Shown here in pieces: positions 16,364 through 24,568 of a stretch of DNA of 64,000 nucleotides. Each line of letters opens with the position of its first letter. Positions within the stretch are counted from its first letter, which is position 1. The position numbers and the translations under genes were made by a program. Origin of the DNA: a bacterium (GTDB taxonomy: Bacteria > Patescibacteria > Paceibacteria > Moranbacterales > UBA1568); the NCBI GenBank assembly GCA_021821305.1, contig JAKACP010000001.1, positions 186,001-250,000 on the forward strand, read 5' to 3'. The notes under the pieces were generated by a model. The model ran no database searches, was not told the origin of the DNA, and worked only from the letters and a program-made list of their open reading frames with translations.

Positions 16364-18157
16364 ATGGATTCAACCGCGGTACAGGATATCAAGGCGAGGC
16401 TCAATATCGTCGACGTGGTCGGCGGGTACGTGAGGCTGACCAAATCGGGTACGCACTGGAAGGCGTGCTGTCCGTTTCACAACGAGAAGTCGCCGTCGTT
16501 CATGGTGAACGAGGAACGGCAGATCTTCCATTGTTTCGGCTGTGGCAAGGGCGGGGACATGTTCTCGTTCGTCGAGGAGATCGAAGGCGTGGACTTCCGC
16601 GAGGCGCTCCGGCTCCTCGCCGAGAAGGCGGGCGTGGAATTGCCGAAATACCGCAAGGCGTCGGTGTTCGCGCAAGGCGGCGTCGAGGAACCCGACCGGA
16701 CCAAGGAAATCCTCGAGCTCTCGACCAAGTTCTTCGAGACCCAGCTTTGGAGCGGGGAAGGCACGAAGAGCGCGCTTCCCTATCTCCGCGACCGCGGACT
16801 CTCGGACGAGAGCATACGGACCTTCCGTCTCGGATACGCGCCGGAAGGATGGCGGCACCTCCTCGATTTCCTCGTCGGCCGCGGCTATCGCGAGGAAGAG
16901 CTCGAGCGGGCCGGTCTCGTCATCAAGAAGGATGGCGGCGGGCACTACGACCGCTTCCGCGACCGCATCATGTTCCCTATCGGCGATGTTGTCGGGCGGA
17001 TCATCGGCTATTCCGCGCGCGTCGCGCCCGGAGGGGATGAAAGCCAGGCCAAATACATAAATACGCCCGAGACGCCCGTCTATCACAAGAGCCGCGCGCT
17101 CTATGGCATCTATCAGGCCAAGCAGGCGATGAAGGAGAAAGGATTCTCGGTCCTCGTCGAGGGGAACATGGATGTCATCGCCTGCCATCAGGCGGATATC
17201 CGTAATACGGTCGCCGTATCGGGGACGGCGCTCACCGTCGAACAGCTCGATATGCTCAAGCGCTACGGAAACGGGATACGGCTGTTTTTCGACATGGATG
17301 GCGCGGGACAGGCCGCTTCGTGGAAGAGCTCGCTCCTCGCACTCGAAAAGGAGATGGAAGTGTCGATCATCGCGCTTCCGCATGGCAAGGATGCGGCCGA
17401 CGCGGCCAAGGAGGACCCGGAGTCGCTCCGAGAGGCGGCGACACACGCGGTCCCGGTCGCGCAGTACTTCCTCGACAAGCTCCGAGCCGCCAATGACGCC
17501 AAAACACCCGCCGGAAAGCGCCGTATCGCCGAAGGATTCGCCCCCCTTCTGGCCTCCATGCGGAACCGGATCGAGCACGCCCATTGGCGCAAGGAACTGG
17601 CGCAGACGCTGGGTGTGGAAGAAAAAGTGCTTTCGGATGTACTACAGAGCGAAATCCTTGAAAAGCGGGAAATCGTCCCAAAAGGAGAGAAACAGGCACC
17701 CGAACCCAGCCGTCCAACATTCGTGACGCGCTCCGGCGTACTCCGGGATCGGATTGTGGGGCTGCTTCTCCTCGACGGGTCGCTCATGGACAAGGAATCC
17801 GTGGACGAACCGATAGGGGGATTCCTGTCAGGTGACGCGTTTTTCGGGATCGTATCAGAAAAAGGGGAGGGCGAGGCGTTTTCGCGAATTGATGGCGAAG
17901 CGCAGAAGCGTCGTGCGGCAGAATTGATGTTCGAGGCGGAAAAGCTCTTTGAGGGGAACGAGGCCGACGGTGAATTCGACCGAAACGAGCGCAAAACGAA
18001 GGTATTCCGGGAACTTCTCCGTGACCTTGCCATCGAACTGCGCCGGGACGAACGGACAAAGATCGCTCAGGCGCTCGAGGAGGCAAGGAAGTCCGGTGAC
18101 AAATCACTCGAACGCGAGCTCATGGAGCAGTTTCGGGAGATCTCGCGGGAAAATTGA
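16364..18157 (+). CDS. dnaG: DNA primase
   Basis: A 597-aa primase that makes RNA primers for replication. The N-terminal CHC2 zinc finger is complete (CCPFHNEKSPSF ... FHCFGCGKGGD, about 35-63). The catalytic core has the RFRDRIMFPI segment, the TOPRIM acidic motif VLVEGNMDVIA and the FDMDGAG metal site. The C-terminal helicase-binding region (about 420-597) is more divergent, as usual. The leader between the TATAAT at 16268 and the ATG contains a GAGAGGC/GCCTCC hairpin. It precedes rpoD as in the classical macromolecular-synthesis operon, but a terminator and a new promoter lie between them. Confidence 0.95.
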   Translation: MDSTAVQDIKARLNIVDVVGGYVRLTKSGTHWKACCPFHNEKSPSFMVNEERQIFHCFGCGKGGDMFSFVEEIEGVDFREALRLLAEKAGVELPKYRKASVFAQGGVEEPDRTKEILELSTKFFETQLWSGEGTKSALPYLRDRGLSDESIRTFRLGYAPEGWRHLLDFLVGRGYREEELERAGLVIKKDGGGHYDRFRDRIMFPIGDVVGRIIGYSARVAPGGDESQAKYINTPETPVYHKSRALYGIYQAKQAMKEKGFSVLVEGNMDVIACHQADIRNTVAVSGTALTVEQLDMLKRYGNGIRLFFDMDGAGQAASWKSSLLALEKEMEVSIIALPHGKDAADAAKEDPESLREAATHAVPVAQYFLDKLRAANDAKTPAGKRRIAEGFAPLLASMRNRIEHAHWRKELAQTLGVEEKVLSDVLQSEILEKREIVPKGEKQAPEPSRPTFVTRSGVLRDRIVGLLLLDGSLMDKESVDEPIGGFLSGDAFFGIVSEKGEGEAFSRIDGEAQKRRAAELMFEAEKLFEGNEADGEFDRNERKTKVFRELLRDLAIELRRDERTKIAQALEEARKSGDKSLERELMEQFREISREN

Positions 18158-18223
18158 CCTTCCGGCCTGCTGGGGTTGATTTCGAGATACAGGAATGACG
18201 GAGGAAAGACACGGTATGTCTTT

Positions 18224-18249
18224 TCAAGCGGCACCCGCTTGATTTTTTT
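18224..18249 (+). terminator. Terminator between dnaG and rpoD
   Basis: TCAAGCG/CGCTTGA with a five-base loop and T7; a TATAAT box for rpoD follows at 18265-18270 with a weak -35. Confidence 0.8.
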
Positions 18250-18297
18250 GTTGCTAGGAACATATATAATTTCCAGGAAGTATTTTTAAGGGAACCT

Positions 18298-19707
18298 ATG
18301 AAGAAAAAGCCGATCCAGAAGAAGACCAAGAAGGATATCCGCAGGAAACCGGCCGCCAAGAAACCGGCCGCGAAGAAATCCGCGCCGAAAAAGAAGCCGG
18401 TGGTCAGGAAACCTGCTCCGAAGAAGTCCGTGAAGAAGGCCGTGGCCGGAAAAAAGAAGGTCGCACCGAAGGCGTCGAAAAAGAAAGGCTCCAAGCCCGC
18501 GGCCAAGAAACCGGCCGCGAAGAAACCGACCCAGAAAAAATCACAGCCGAAAAAGACCGCCCGGAAACCGGAATCCGCCGCGAAGAAGGCCAAGGCGGCA
18601 ATCATGGAGGGAAAGCAGGAGAGCGCGTTCGCCGAGCTCATCACCCGCGGCAAACAGCGCGGATTCGTGACGGAAGATGAGATCATCCACATCCTCCCGG
18701 ACGTCGAGACCGATCTCGACGCGCTCGAGCGGCTCTACGGCGAGCTTGAGGAGGCCGGCGTGCGCGTGGCCGGATCCGACGAGATACTCAAGGTCGAGAC
18801 CGACCGTATCGCCGATGATTTCGGGAAAAAGGAAGCCGCCGCCAAGAAGCCGTCGCGTCGTGCGGAGTCGGATGAGGACACCTCGGACCTCGTCCAGATG
18901 TACCTTCGCGAGATCGGCCGCGTCGCGCTCCTCACCGGCGAGGAGGAAGTGAAGTACGCCAAGCTCATCGAGAAGGGCGATATGGTCGCCAAACAGCGGC
19001 TCACCGAGGCCAACCTCCGGCTCGTCGTCTCCATCGCCAAGAAGTACGTCGGCCGCTCGCACAACCTCTCCCTCCTCGACCTCATCCAGGAGGGCAATCT
19101 CGGACTCTTCCGCGCGGTGGAGAAGTTCGACTACCGCAAGGGATACAAGTTCTCGACCTACGCGACGTGGTGGATCCGTCAGGCGATCACCCGCGCGCTC
19201 GCCGATCAGTCCCGCACCATCCGTATCCCGGTGCACATGGTTGAGACCATCAACAAGTATTCCCAGGTGACGCGTCGCCTCGTCCAGGAGCTCGGCCGCG
19301 AGCCGCTTCCCGAGGAGATCGCCGCGGAAATGGGGATGGAGGTCGACAAGGTCCGCCACATCCAGAAGATCTCGCAGGAGACCGTCTCGCTCGAGACCTC
19401 CGTCGGCGACTCGGACGACGATTCGGTGCTCGGCGACTTCATCGAGGACACCGAGACTGTCATGCCGCACCAGTCGGCCGCCCGCAAGCTCCTCAAGGAG
19501 CATATCGGGGCTATCCTCGACGAGCTGACCCCGCGCGAGCAGAAGATCCTCAAGATCCGCTTCGGACTCGAGGACGGTATCACGCATACCCTCGAGGAGG
19601 TCGGACAGGAATTCGGCGTGACCCGCGAGCGTATCCGCCAGATCGAGGCCAAGGCCCTCGAGAAGATCCGCGAGCACGACCACGTCAAGAAGCTCCGACA
19701 CTACTAA
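18298..19707 (+). CDS. rpoD: Primary sigma factor with lysine-rich N-terminal tail
   Basis: A 469-aa housekeeping sigma factor. Regions 1.2 to 4.2 are intact: MYLREIGRVALLTGEEEV, then the region 2 core GLFRAVEKFDYRKGYKFSTYATWWIRQAI that reads the -10 box, and region 4.2 FGVTRERIRQIEAKALEKI that reads the -35. Residues 1 to about 100 are a Lys/Ala/Pro tail of histone-H1 type (repeats of KKPAAKK), with a short region-1.1-like part after it. The tail has no counterpart in ordinary RpoD and would be strongly basic. The near-consensus TTGACA/TATAAT promoters elsewhere in the window fit this sigma factor. Confidence 0.95.
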   Translation: MKKKPIQKKTKKDIRRKPAAKKPAAKKSAPKKKPVVRKPAPKKSVKKAVAGKKKVAPKASKKKGSKPAAKKPAAKKPTQKKSQPKKTARKPESAAKKAKAAIMEGKQESAFAELITRGKQRGFVTEDEIIHILPDVETDLDALERLYGELEEAGVRVAGSDEILKVETDRIADDFGKKEAAAKKPSRRAESDEDTSDLVQMYLREIGRVALLTGEEEVKYAKLIEKGDMVAKQRLTEANLRLVVSIAKKYVGRSHNLSLLDLIQEGNLGLFRAVEKFDYRKGYKFSTYATWWIRQAITRALADQSRTIRIPVHMVETINKYSQVTRRLVQELGREPLPEEIAAEMGMEVDKVRHIQKISQETVSLETSVGDSDDDSVLGDFIEDTETVMPHQSAARKLLKEHIGAILDELTPREQKILKIRFGLEDGITHTLEEVGQEFGVTRERIRQIEAKALEKIREHDHVKKLRHY

Positions 19708-19716
19708 GGAAGTCGA

Positions 19717-19738
19717 AAAGCCCCGAAAGGGGCTTTTT
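19717..19738 (+). terminator. rpoD terminator
   Basis: AAAGCCCC-GAAA-GGGGCTTT followed by TTC; a stable GAAA tetraloop. Confidence 0.9.
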
Positions 19739-19796
19739 CTTGCCAAAAGCGGATTATTTGTTATACTAATCCTGTTTTCAAATTGAAAATACGCAT

Positions 19797-19868
<72 letters not shown>

Positions 19869-19873
19869 CAAAT

Positions 19874-19907
19874 ATGAAAAGAACGTCCGCTTGGGCGTTC
19901 TTTTCAT
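19874..19907 (+). terminator. tRNA-Asn terminator
   Basis: A symmetric 12-bp stem ATGAAAAGAACG/CGTTCTTTTCAT. The following 100 bp hold no gene; a GCCCC-TCATT-GGGGC hairpin lies at about 19978-19992. Confidence 0.75.
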
Positions 19908-20007
19908 ATCCATTCTCTAGGTGGCAGGAGTCGAAGCCCATGTCCTTCAGGAGCGTTTTTTGTTTGATCGACGAAAAGCCCCTCATTGGGGCGTCGTTTT
20001 CGTGCTC

Positions 20008-20036
20008 TTGACTATATACCGTATGGGGTATATGAT
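20008..20036 (+). promoter_or_regulatory. Promoter with palindromic operator for the persulfide operon
   Basis: TTGACT (20008-20013), 17 bp, TATGAT (20031-20036). The spacer is almost filled by a perfect dyad ATATACC (20014-20020) and GGTATAT (20027-20033), a TACC/GGTA palindrome of the type bound by CsoR-family repressors. Bound repressor would block both hexamers, so the first gene is probably autoregulated. Confidence 0.75.
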
Positions 20037-20077
20037 GGGTACGCGAATAACTCATTCAAACGGGGTAAGACAACATC

Positions 20078-20338
20078 ATGAAAGCGACTACCGAAAAACT
20101 CATCCATCGTCTCAACCGCATCGAGGGCCAGATCGATGCCGTCCGCCGGGCGATCGAGCACGGCGATGCCGACTGCCTCGAACAGATCCATCAGATCAAG
20201 GCGGCCCGCTCGGCGCTCAAGAGTTTTGCCGAAGCGTACGTGGAGGAATACGCGCTCGCCTGCGCCAAGGAGAGCCATGCCTCTCCGCGCCTCGCCCCGA
20301 AGCTTCGCGAGGTCGTCTCCGCCGCGTTCGCGCTCTAA
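20078..20338 (+). CDS. CsoR-family repressor, CstR-like persulfide sensor
   Basis: An 86-aa all-helical repressor of the CsoR/FrmR family. The first sensor Cys is at residue 33 and the second at residue 62 (spacing 29). The position that is His in copper-sensing CsoR (residue 58) is Tyr here. A Cys-Cys pair without the His is the mark of CstR, which senses persulfides and polysulfides by forming di- or tetrasulfide cross-links. The next genes (persulfide dioxygenase-like and rhodanese) are just what CstR controls in Staphylococcus. A matching operator lies in its own promoter. The copper-type CsoR at 40163 keeps the His, so the two paralogs look functionally split. Confidence 0.8.
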   Translation: MKATTEKLIHRLNRIEGQIDAVRRAIEHGDADCLEQIHQIKAARSALKSFAEAYVEEYALACAKESHASPRLAPKLREVVSAAFAL

Positions 20339-20367
20339 ATATCAATATTAATAAGTCATTATTTCTT

Positions 20368-21039
20368 ATGTACGACATAACACCCATCCATACCTCGCGC
20401 GGCTGTCTTTCCTATATCGTCGCCGATCCGGTGACGCGGGAGGCGGCCATCATCGATCCGTCGCAGGAAGCGGGACCCGACGCATACGGGGACATCCTCA
20501 AGGAAAAGGGCCTCGAGCTCCGATATATCCTCGAGACGCACACGCATGCGGATCATGTCTCTTCCGCGCGCGAGCTCCGGGGACTGTTCGGGGGAAAGAT
20601 CGCCATGCACGAATCGTCCCCATTGCCGTCCAAGGACATCGCGCTTGCGGACGGATCGACACTGTCCCTCGGCAGAGGAACGATCGAGGTCCTCGCGACA
20701 CCGGGGCATACCGATGAGAGCGTCACCTACCGTATCCCGGGCGCGGTTTTCACGGGTGACGCGCTCCTCATCGGCGGGACCGGGCGGACCGATTTCCAGC
20801 GCGGAAACAGCACGGACCTCTACGAGAGCCTGTGGCAGAAACTCATGCGGTTGCCTGAGGAGACGATCGTCCATCCCGCGCATAATTATGAGGGCAGAAC
20901 CGCGAGCACGATAGGCGAGGAGAAGCGCGAGAACCCGCGCCTCCAGATGGAAAAAGAAACGTTCATCGCCGCGCTCGACGCCCACCATCCTCCGCTACCG
21001 GAACTGTTCGACACGGCGGTTCCGAAAAACAGCAATTGA
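20368..21039 (+). CDS. ETHE1-like persulfide dioxygenase (MBL fold)
   Basis: A 223-aa metallo-beta-lactamase-fold protein. The metal site is THTHADHVSSA, with later TPGHTDES, FTGDALLI and the terminal PAHNYEG; GRTDFQRGN and the ending TIGEEKRENPRL are specific to the ETHE1/BLH group. These enzymes use mononuclear iron and oxygen to oxidise glutathione or other low-molecular persulfide to sulfite. The first 18 residues (YDITPIHTSRGCLSYIV) suit that group. It lies between the CstR-like repressor and the double rhodanese in one operon. Confidence 0.88.
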   Translation: MYDITPIHTSRGCLSYIVADPVTREAAIIDPSQEAGPDAYGDILKEKGLELRYILETHTHADHVSSARELRGLFGGKIAMHESSPLPSKDIALADGSTLSLGRGTIEVLATPGHTDESVTYRIPGAVFTGDALLIGGTGRTDFQRGNSTDLYESLWQKLMRLPEETIVHPAHNYEGRTASTIGEEKRENPRLQMEKETFIAALDAHHPPLPELFDTAVPKNSN

Positions 21040-21061
21040 ACCCATCATTAATCGATATCAT

Positions 21062-21820
21062 ATGAACACCATCACCCCGAAAGAAGCGTTCGAAGAGATG
21101 CGCAGGGATCCGAGCGCGATCCTGATCGATGTCCGCGAGACATTCGAATTCGCCGATGAACATGCTGAGGGGGCGCAGAATATTCCGCTGGCCCTTTTCC
21201 CGCTGCGCGTCGACGAGTTTCCCGCCGACTCCCGGATCTTCTTCATCTGCCAATCGGGCGGCCGGAGCGCGCAGGCGACCGCCTTCGCCCAAGACAGGGG
21301 GCTTCGCGGAGCGATGAATGTCTCGGGAGGGACCATGGATTGGATCCGGTCCGGATTGCCGACGGTGGCGCCGGGCGGCTCCTTGCTCGAGGGATCGATA
21401 CGGAACACGACGATGATCGCGGGCGCCATCGTGCTCGCGGGCGCGCTCCTTGCGTGGGGCATCATGTCTTCCGGGAACGGAGAGTCCGCGACGCGCGTTG
21501 AGCGTGTCGCGGCGCAGGAATTCTCGCAGGCCGTCGGGAAGGAGGAAGCGACCATACTGGACGTGCGCACCCCGGCGGAATTCTCGCAGGGGCATATCGC
21601 GGGTGCGTCGCTCGTCGATTGGAACGACCCGTCGTTTTCGTCCAAGGTCGCCGAGTTGGACAAGTCGAAGCGGTACCTCGTCTATTGCCGTTCGGGAAGC
21701 AGGAGCGCACAGGCGGTCGCGGCGATGCGCGAGATGGGATTCACGGATATCACCGAACTGTCCGGCGGAATCATCGCATGGGAGAAAGCAGGACTTCCTC
21801 TCGAGCGTTCCGACGAGTAG
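21062..21820 (+). CDS. Double rhodanese with a transmembrane helix between domains
   Basis: A 252-aa protein with two rhodanese domains. Domain 1 (about 1-105) has active-site loop CQSGGRS, domain 2 (about 150-250) has CRSGSRS; both Cys are intact, so both could carry persulfide. Between them is a hydrophobic helix (about 120-140: TMIAGAIVLAGALLAWGIM), which would put the domains on opposite sides of the membrane. This is not the usual soluble tandem rhodanese. It is the third gene of the CstR-like operon, pointing to sulfane-sulfur transfer across or at the membrane. Confidence 0.88.
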   Translation: MNTITPKEAFEEMRRDPSAILIDVRETFEFADEHAEGAQNIPLALFPLRVDEFPADSRIFFICQSGGRSAQATAFAQDRGLRGAMNVSGGTMDWIRSGLPTVAPGGSLLEGSIRNTTMIAGAIVLAGALLAWGIMSSGNGESATRVERVAAQEFSQAVGKEEATILDVRTPAEFSQGHIAGASLVDWNDPSFSSKVAELDKSKRYLVYCRSGSRSAQAVAAMREMGFTDITELSGGIIAWEKAGLPLERSDE

Positions 21821-21849
21821 CGATGCTGGACACGCGGGTCCGAATCTGC

Positions 21850-21895
21850 TATAATGGATGCGTACTGAAGACGGGTGAACCCCGTCTTTTTTATT
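21850..21895 (+). promoter_or_regulatory. Promoter and leader hairpin before the SDR gene
   Basis: A TATAAT box (21850-21855) is followed 12 bp later by AAGACGGG-TGAAC-CCCGTCTT (21868-21888) and a run of T. The hairpin is a full intrinsic terminator placed in the leader, so it may be an attenuator, or a terminator for the previous operon with the -10 being fortuitous. Confidence 0.5.
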
Positions 21896-21919
21896 TTTTT
21901 TAAGCAGTAAGACAAAAAA

Positions 21920-22651
21920 ATGGATAACAAGAGAACAGCCATAGTCACCGGTGCGGGAGTCGGCATCGGAAAAGGGATCGCTTCGGCGCTGGCCGATGAA
22001 GGATACAACGTGGTCGTCGCCGATATCGACGAGGAGAACGGCCGGAAGGTCGCCGAGGAACTCTCCGGGCGCGGCGTCCAGTCGCTCGCCGTGAAGTGCG
22101 ACGTCTCCAGTGCTGCCGATGTCGAACGGCTTTTCAGCCAGACCGCCGAAACATTCGGCAAGGTCGACGTGCTCGTCAACAACGCCGGTATCTATCCCTT
22201 CGTCCCCTTTGAAAAAATGCAGGAGTCGGATTGGGACAAGGTGATGGACGTAAACCTCAAGAGCGTCTTCCTGTGCTCCAAGGAGGCCTTGAAGACGATG
22301 TCGGAAGGGGGGCGGATCATCAATATCTCCTCCATCGCTTCGCTGGTGGGATTTTCAGGTCTGACCCACTACTGCGCCACGAAAGGCGGCGTCAACGGGA
22401 TGGTGCGGGCGCTGGCGCTGGAAATGGCTCCCAAGAATATCACCGTCAATGCCGTCGCCCCCGGCGTGATCCGAACGCCGGGAACACGAGTGGTTGAGGA
22501 CCTCGAAAAGCAGATGATGCCCATGATCCCCCTGGCGCGGGTGGGTCAGCCCGAGGATATCGCCAATGCCGTGGTCTTCCTCGCTTCGGAAAAATCGAGC
22601 TATATCACCGGGCAGGTGATCGTGGTCGATGGCGGTTGGACGGCAAGATAG
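21920..22651 (+). CDS. Short-chain dehydrogenase/reductase, FabG-like
   Basis: A 243-aa NAD(P)-dependent SDR. The cofactor loop is TGAGVGIGKGIA, then NNAGIYPF, Ser at INISSIASLVG, and the catalytic pair YCATKGG (Tyr-x3-Lys). The C-terminus GQVIVVDGGW is typical of FabG and glucose-dehydrogenase-like SDRs. Nothing around it is a fatty-acid gene, so acyl-ACP reduction is only one option; a sugar or alcohol substrate is equally possible. A strong terminator follows. Confidence 0.88.
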   Translation: MDNKRTAIVTGAGVGIGKGIASALADEGYNVVVADIDEENGRKVAEELSGRGVQSLAVKCDVSSAADVERLFSQTAETFGKVDVLVNNAGIYPFVPFEKMQESDWDKVMDVNLKSVFLCSKEALKTMSEGGRIINISSIASLVGFSGLTHYCATKGGVNGMVRALALEMAPKNITVNAVAPGVIRTPGTRVVEDLEKQMMPMIPLARVGQPEDIANAVVFLASEKSSYITGQVIVVDGGWTAR

Positions 22652-22682
22652 ATCTATCGATCTTCCTTTCGGATCACGCATA

Positions 22683-22712
22683 AAAATAGCACCCTGACGG
22701 GTGCTATTTTTT
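22683..22712 (+). terminator. Intrinsic terminator
   Basis: A 12-bp perfect stem AAAATAGCACCC/GGGTGCTATTTT with a TGAC loop and T-tract. The next 190 bp hold no clear gene; a TACAAT box lies at 22823-22828. Confidence 0.9.
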
Positions 22713-22905
22713 TGCCGCGATCCTTACCATGTCCATCGCGTCGCGCCTACTGTCTCGCACTCCGGCGGGCCATCTGGTCGATGATGAAATGGAGATTCTT
22801 TCTTTACAATCAGGTATGCTGCTACAATGATGTATGTCAACGGAAAAAACGGCGTCGAGGTCGATATGCCGGATGGGACGGAATATATTCGTAACGATCA
22901 AACAT

Positions 22906-23352
22906 ATGAGCCAGAAGCTGATCATCGGTATCGTCGTCGCCCTCGCCATCGTCGTGGCCGCGCTCGCGCTCAAGGGGGAGCGGTCGCCGGCCGAGGATAC
23001 GACAGGAAGCGCGATGAAGGCGGAGGAAGCGGCCATGAAGGTCGCTCCGGTCAAGGAGTTTTCCATCAATTCGTTCGTCGAGATGGTCGACGGCAAGCCC
23101 AAGCCGCAGTTCGACCTGAAGGAATTCACCGTGAACGAAGGGGACATGGTCCGGATCAAGGTGAAGGTCACCGCGGGAACGCATGATTTCAATATCGACG
23201 AGTTCGGTATCCACAAGGCGACACCGCTCAACGAGGAAGTCGTGATCGAATTCAAGGCCGACAAGGCCGGCGAGTTCGTCTACTACTGCAATATGCCCGG
23301 ACACCGCGCCGCGGGCCACTGGGGGACGCTCAAGGTGCTGAAGGCGGAGTAA
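22906..23352 (+). CDS. Secreted or membrane-anchored cupredoxin
   Basis: A 148-aa protein: one N-terminal hydrophobic helix (about 5-23) followed by an Ala/Glu/Met linker and a cupredoxin fold (about 50-148). Blue-copper ligands are visible: a His in AGTHDFNIDEFG, then Cys in FVYYCNMPGH and the following His residues in GHRAAGHWG. A Met-rich part of the linker (GSAMKAEEAAMKV) could also bind copper. It is likely an electron carrier or copper chaperone outside the membrane. ATG 22906 starts a normal signal anchor; the in-frame ATG 22834 would add a non-typical 24 residues. Confidence 0.85.
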   Translation: MSQKLIIGIVVALAIVVAALALKGERSPAEDTTGSAMKAEEAAMKVAPVKEFSINSFVEMVDGKPKPQFDLKEFTVNEGDMVRIKVKVTAGTHDFNIDEFGIHKATPLNEEVVIEFKADKAGEFVYYCNMPGHRAAGHWGTLKVLKAE

Positions 23353-23370
23353 TCCGTCCGGAGGGGAGGC

Positions 23371-23396
23371 GCGGCCCGGGCAGGGCCGCTTTTCTT
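23371..23396 (+). terminator. Intrinsic terminator
   Basis: GCGGCCC/GGGCCGC with a five-base loop and TTTTCTTTT. Confidence 0.85.
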
Positions 23397-23442
23397 TTCC
23401 GCCGTTTTGGCACACCATCGACAATCAGGTACACTGTGGAGT

Positions 23443-24375
23443 ATGAACGAAGGGAAACATCCGGCGCTCGTCGTCGAACATGTGAAGAAAACCTACGCAT
23501 CCGGGAAGGAGGCCCTGAAGGAGGTCTCGCTCGTCATCCCGGAGGGGGATTTTTTCGCGTTTCTCGGCCCCAACGGCGCCGGCAAGACGACCATCATCGG
23601 TATCGTCACGGGCATCGTCGACAAGTCGGCCGGGACCGTCCGGGTGTTCGGGTACGACATCGACCGCGAGCCGGAAAAGGCCAAGGCCTGTATCGGCGTC
23701 GTCCCACAGGAAATCAATTTCAATATCTTCGAAACCCCGCTCGATATCATCGTGAATCAGGCCGGGTACTATGGGATCTCACGGAAAGAAGCCATACCGC
23801 GGGCCGAATCGCTTCTGCGGAGCCTCGGTATCTTCGACAAGAAGGACCAGGAATCCCGCGCGCTTTCGGGCGGGATGAAACGCCGGCTCATGATCGCCCG
23901 CGCGCTCATCCACAAGCCCCGATTGCTCATCCTCGACGAGCCGACGGCGGGCGTGGATGTGGACCTGCGCCGGAGCATGTGGGATTTCCTCCGATCGCTG
24001 ACCGAGAAGGAGGGGATCACCATACTCCTCACGACGCACTACCTCGAGGAAGCCGAACAGCTCTGCAAGCACGTCGCCATCATCCACCAAGGATCGATCA
24101 TCGAGTCCGGATCGATGAAGGATATTCTCGGGAAGATCAACACCGACTCCTTCCTCATCACGCTCCGGTCCCAGGTGACGCCGGAAATCGTCGAAGCGCT
24201 CGCCGCGTATCGCGCGAAGAAGATCGACGAGAAGACGATCGAGATCGAAACGGACGACGGCCGCGGACTCAACGACGCGATCCTCCTCCTCAACGGACGG
24301 GGATTCCCCATCGGGGACATCCGGAACAAATCCGGCCGGCTCGAGGAAGTCTTCGTGAGGCTGACCGGTAAGTAA
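23443..24375 (+). CDS. ABC-2 type transporter ATP-binding protein
   Basis: A 310-aa ABC ATPase. Walker A is GPNGAGKTTI, the signature is LSGGMKRRLM, Walker B is LLILDEPTAGVD, and the switch His lies in LLTTHYLEEAEQ. The C-terminal extension (about 225-310) is the DrrA/YadG-type domain. It pairs with the ABC-2 permease at 24569. Between them lies a 183-bp hairpin that begins exactly at this gene's stop codon, an odd place for such an element in a two-gene operon. Confidence 0.93.
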   Translation: MNEGKHPALVVEHVKKTYASGKEALKEVSLVIPEGDFFAFLGPNGAGKTTIIGIVTGIVDKSAGTVRVFGYDIDREPEKAKACIGVVPQEINFNIFETPLDIIVNQAGYYGISRKEAIPRAESLLRSLGIFDKKDQESRALSGGMKRRLMIARALIHKPRLLILDEPTAGVDVDLRRSMWDFLRSLTEKEGITILLTTHYLEEAEQLCKHVAIIHQGSIIESGSMKDILGKINTDSFLITLRSQVTPEIVEALAAYRAKKIDEKTIEIETDDGRGLNDAILLLNGRGFPIGDIRNKSGRLEEVFVRLTGK

Positions 24376-24555
24376 CTGTCCGATATCTCACCGCCCTGAA
24401 TAAAAGAAAAAACCATGCTTGTCTCATAAAACGTCCGGATCTCGGCTGAAAACCTCTCAAAGCTCGTCGGATTATCATGATAGTCCTTCTCCCTTTTCAA
24501 GGTTTTCATCTCGACATCCGAACATTTTCTCGAGACATGAGATATCGGACAGTTA
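24373..24555. repeat. Large intergenic hairpin, family B copy 2
   Basis: Outer arms 24373-24390 and 24538-24555 are perfectly complementary (18 of 18). The inside is homologous to 13942-14098: CTCACCGC, A-rich spacer, GCTTGTC, TCTCGGCTG, CTCAAAGCTCGTCGG, an apical TATC-AT-GATA stem, TCCTTCTCCCTTTTCAA, and GACATGAG. Several stem positions differ between the copies in a paired way. It fills the gap between an ABC ATPase and its permease, starting on the stop codon and ending just before the permease ribosome-binding site. Confidence 0.85.
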
Positions 24556-24568
24556 CTAAGGAAAACCT

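Noticed and set aside
18298..18600. Lysine-rich start of rpoD as a separate histone-like gene
   Set aside because: The frame is continuous with the sigma factor, with no stop or second ribosome-binding site; kept as a tail.
19921..19965. Possible tRNA T-arm fragment on the minus strand (TTCGACTCCTGCCA-like)
   Set aside because: No acceptor or anticodon arm can be drawn around it; most likely chance or a very old fragment.
22704..23264. 186-codon minus-strand frame near the cupredoxin
   Set aside because: Shadow of the cupredoxin gene; Ser/Thr-rich and without features.
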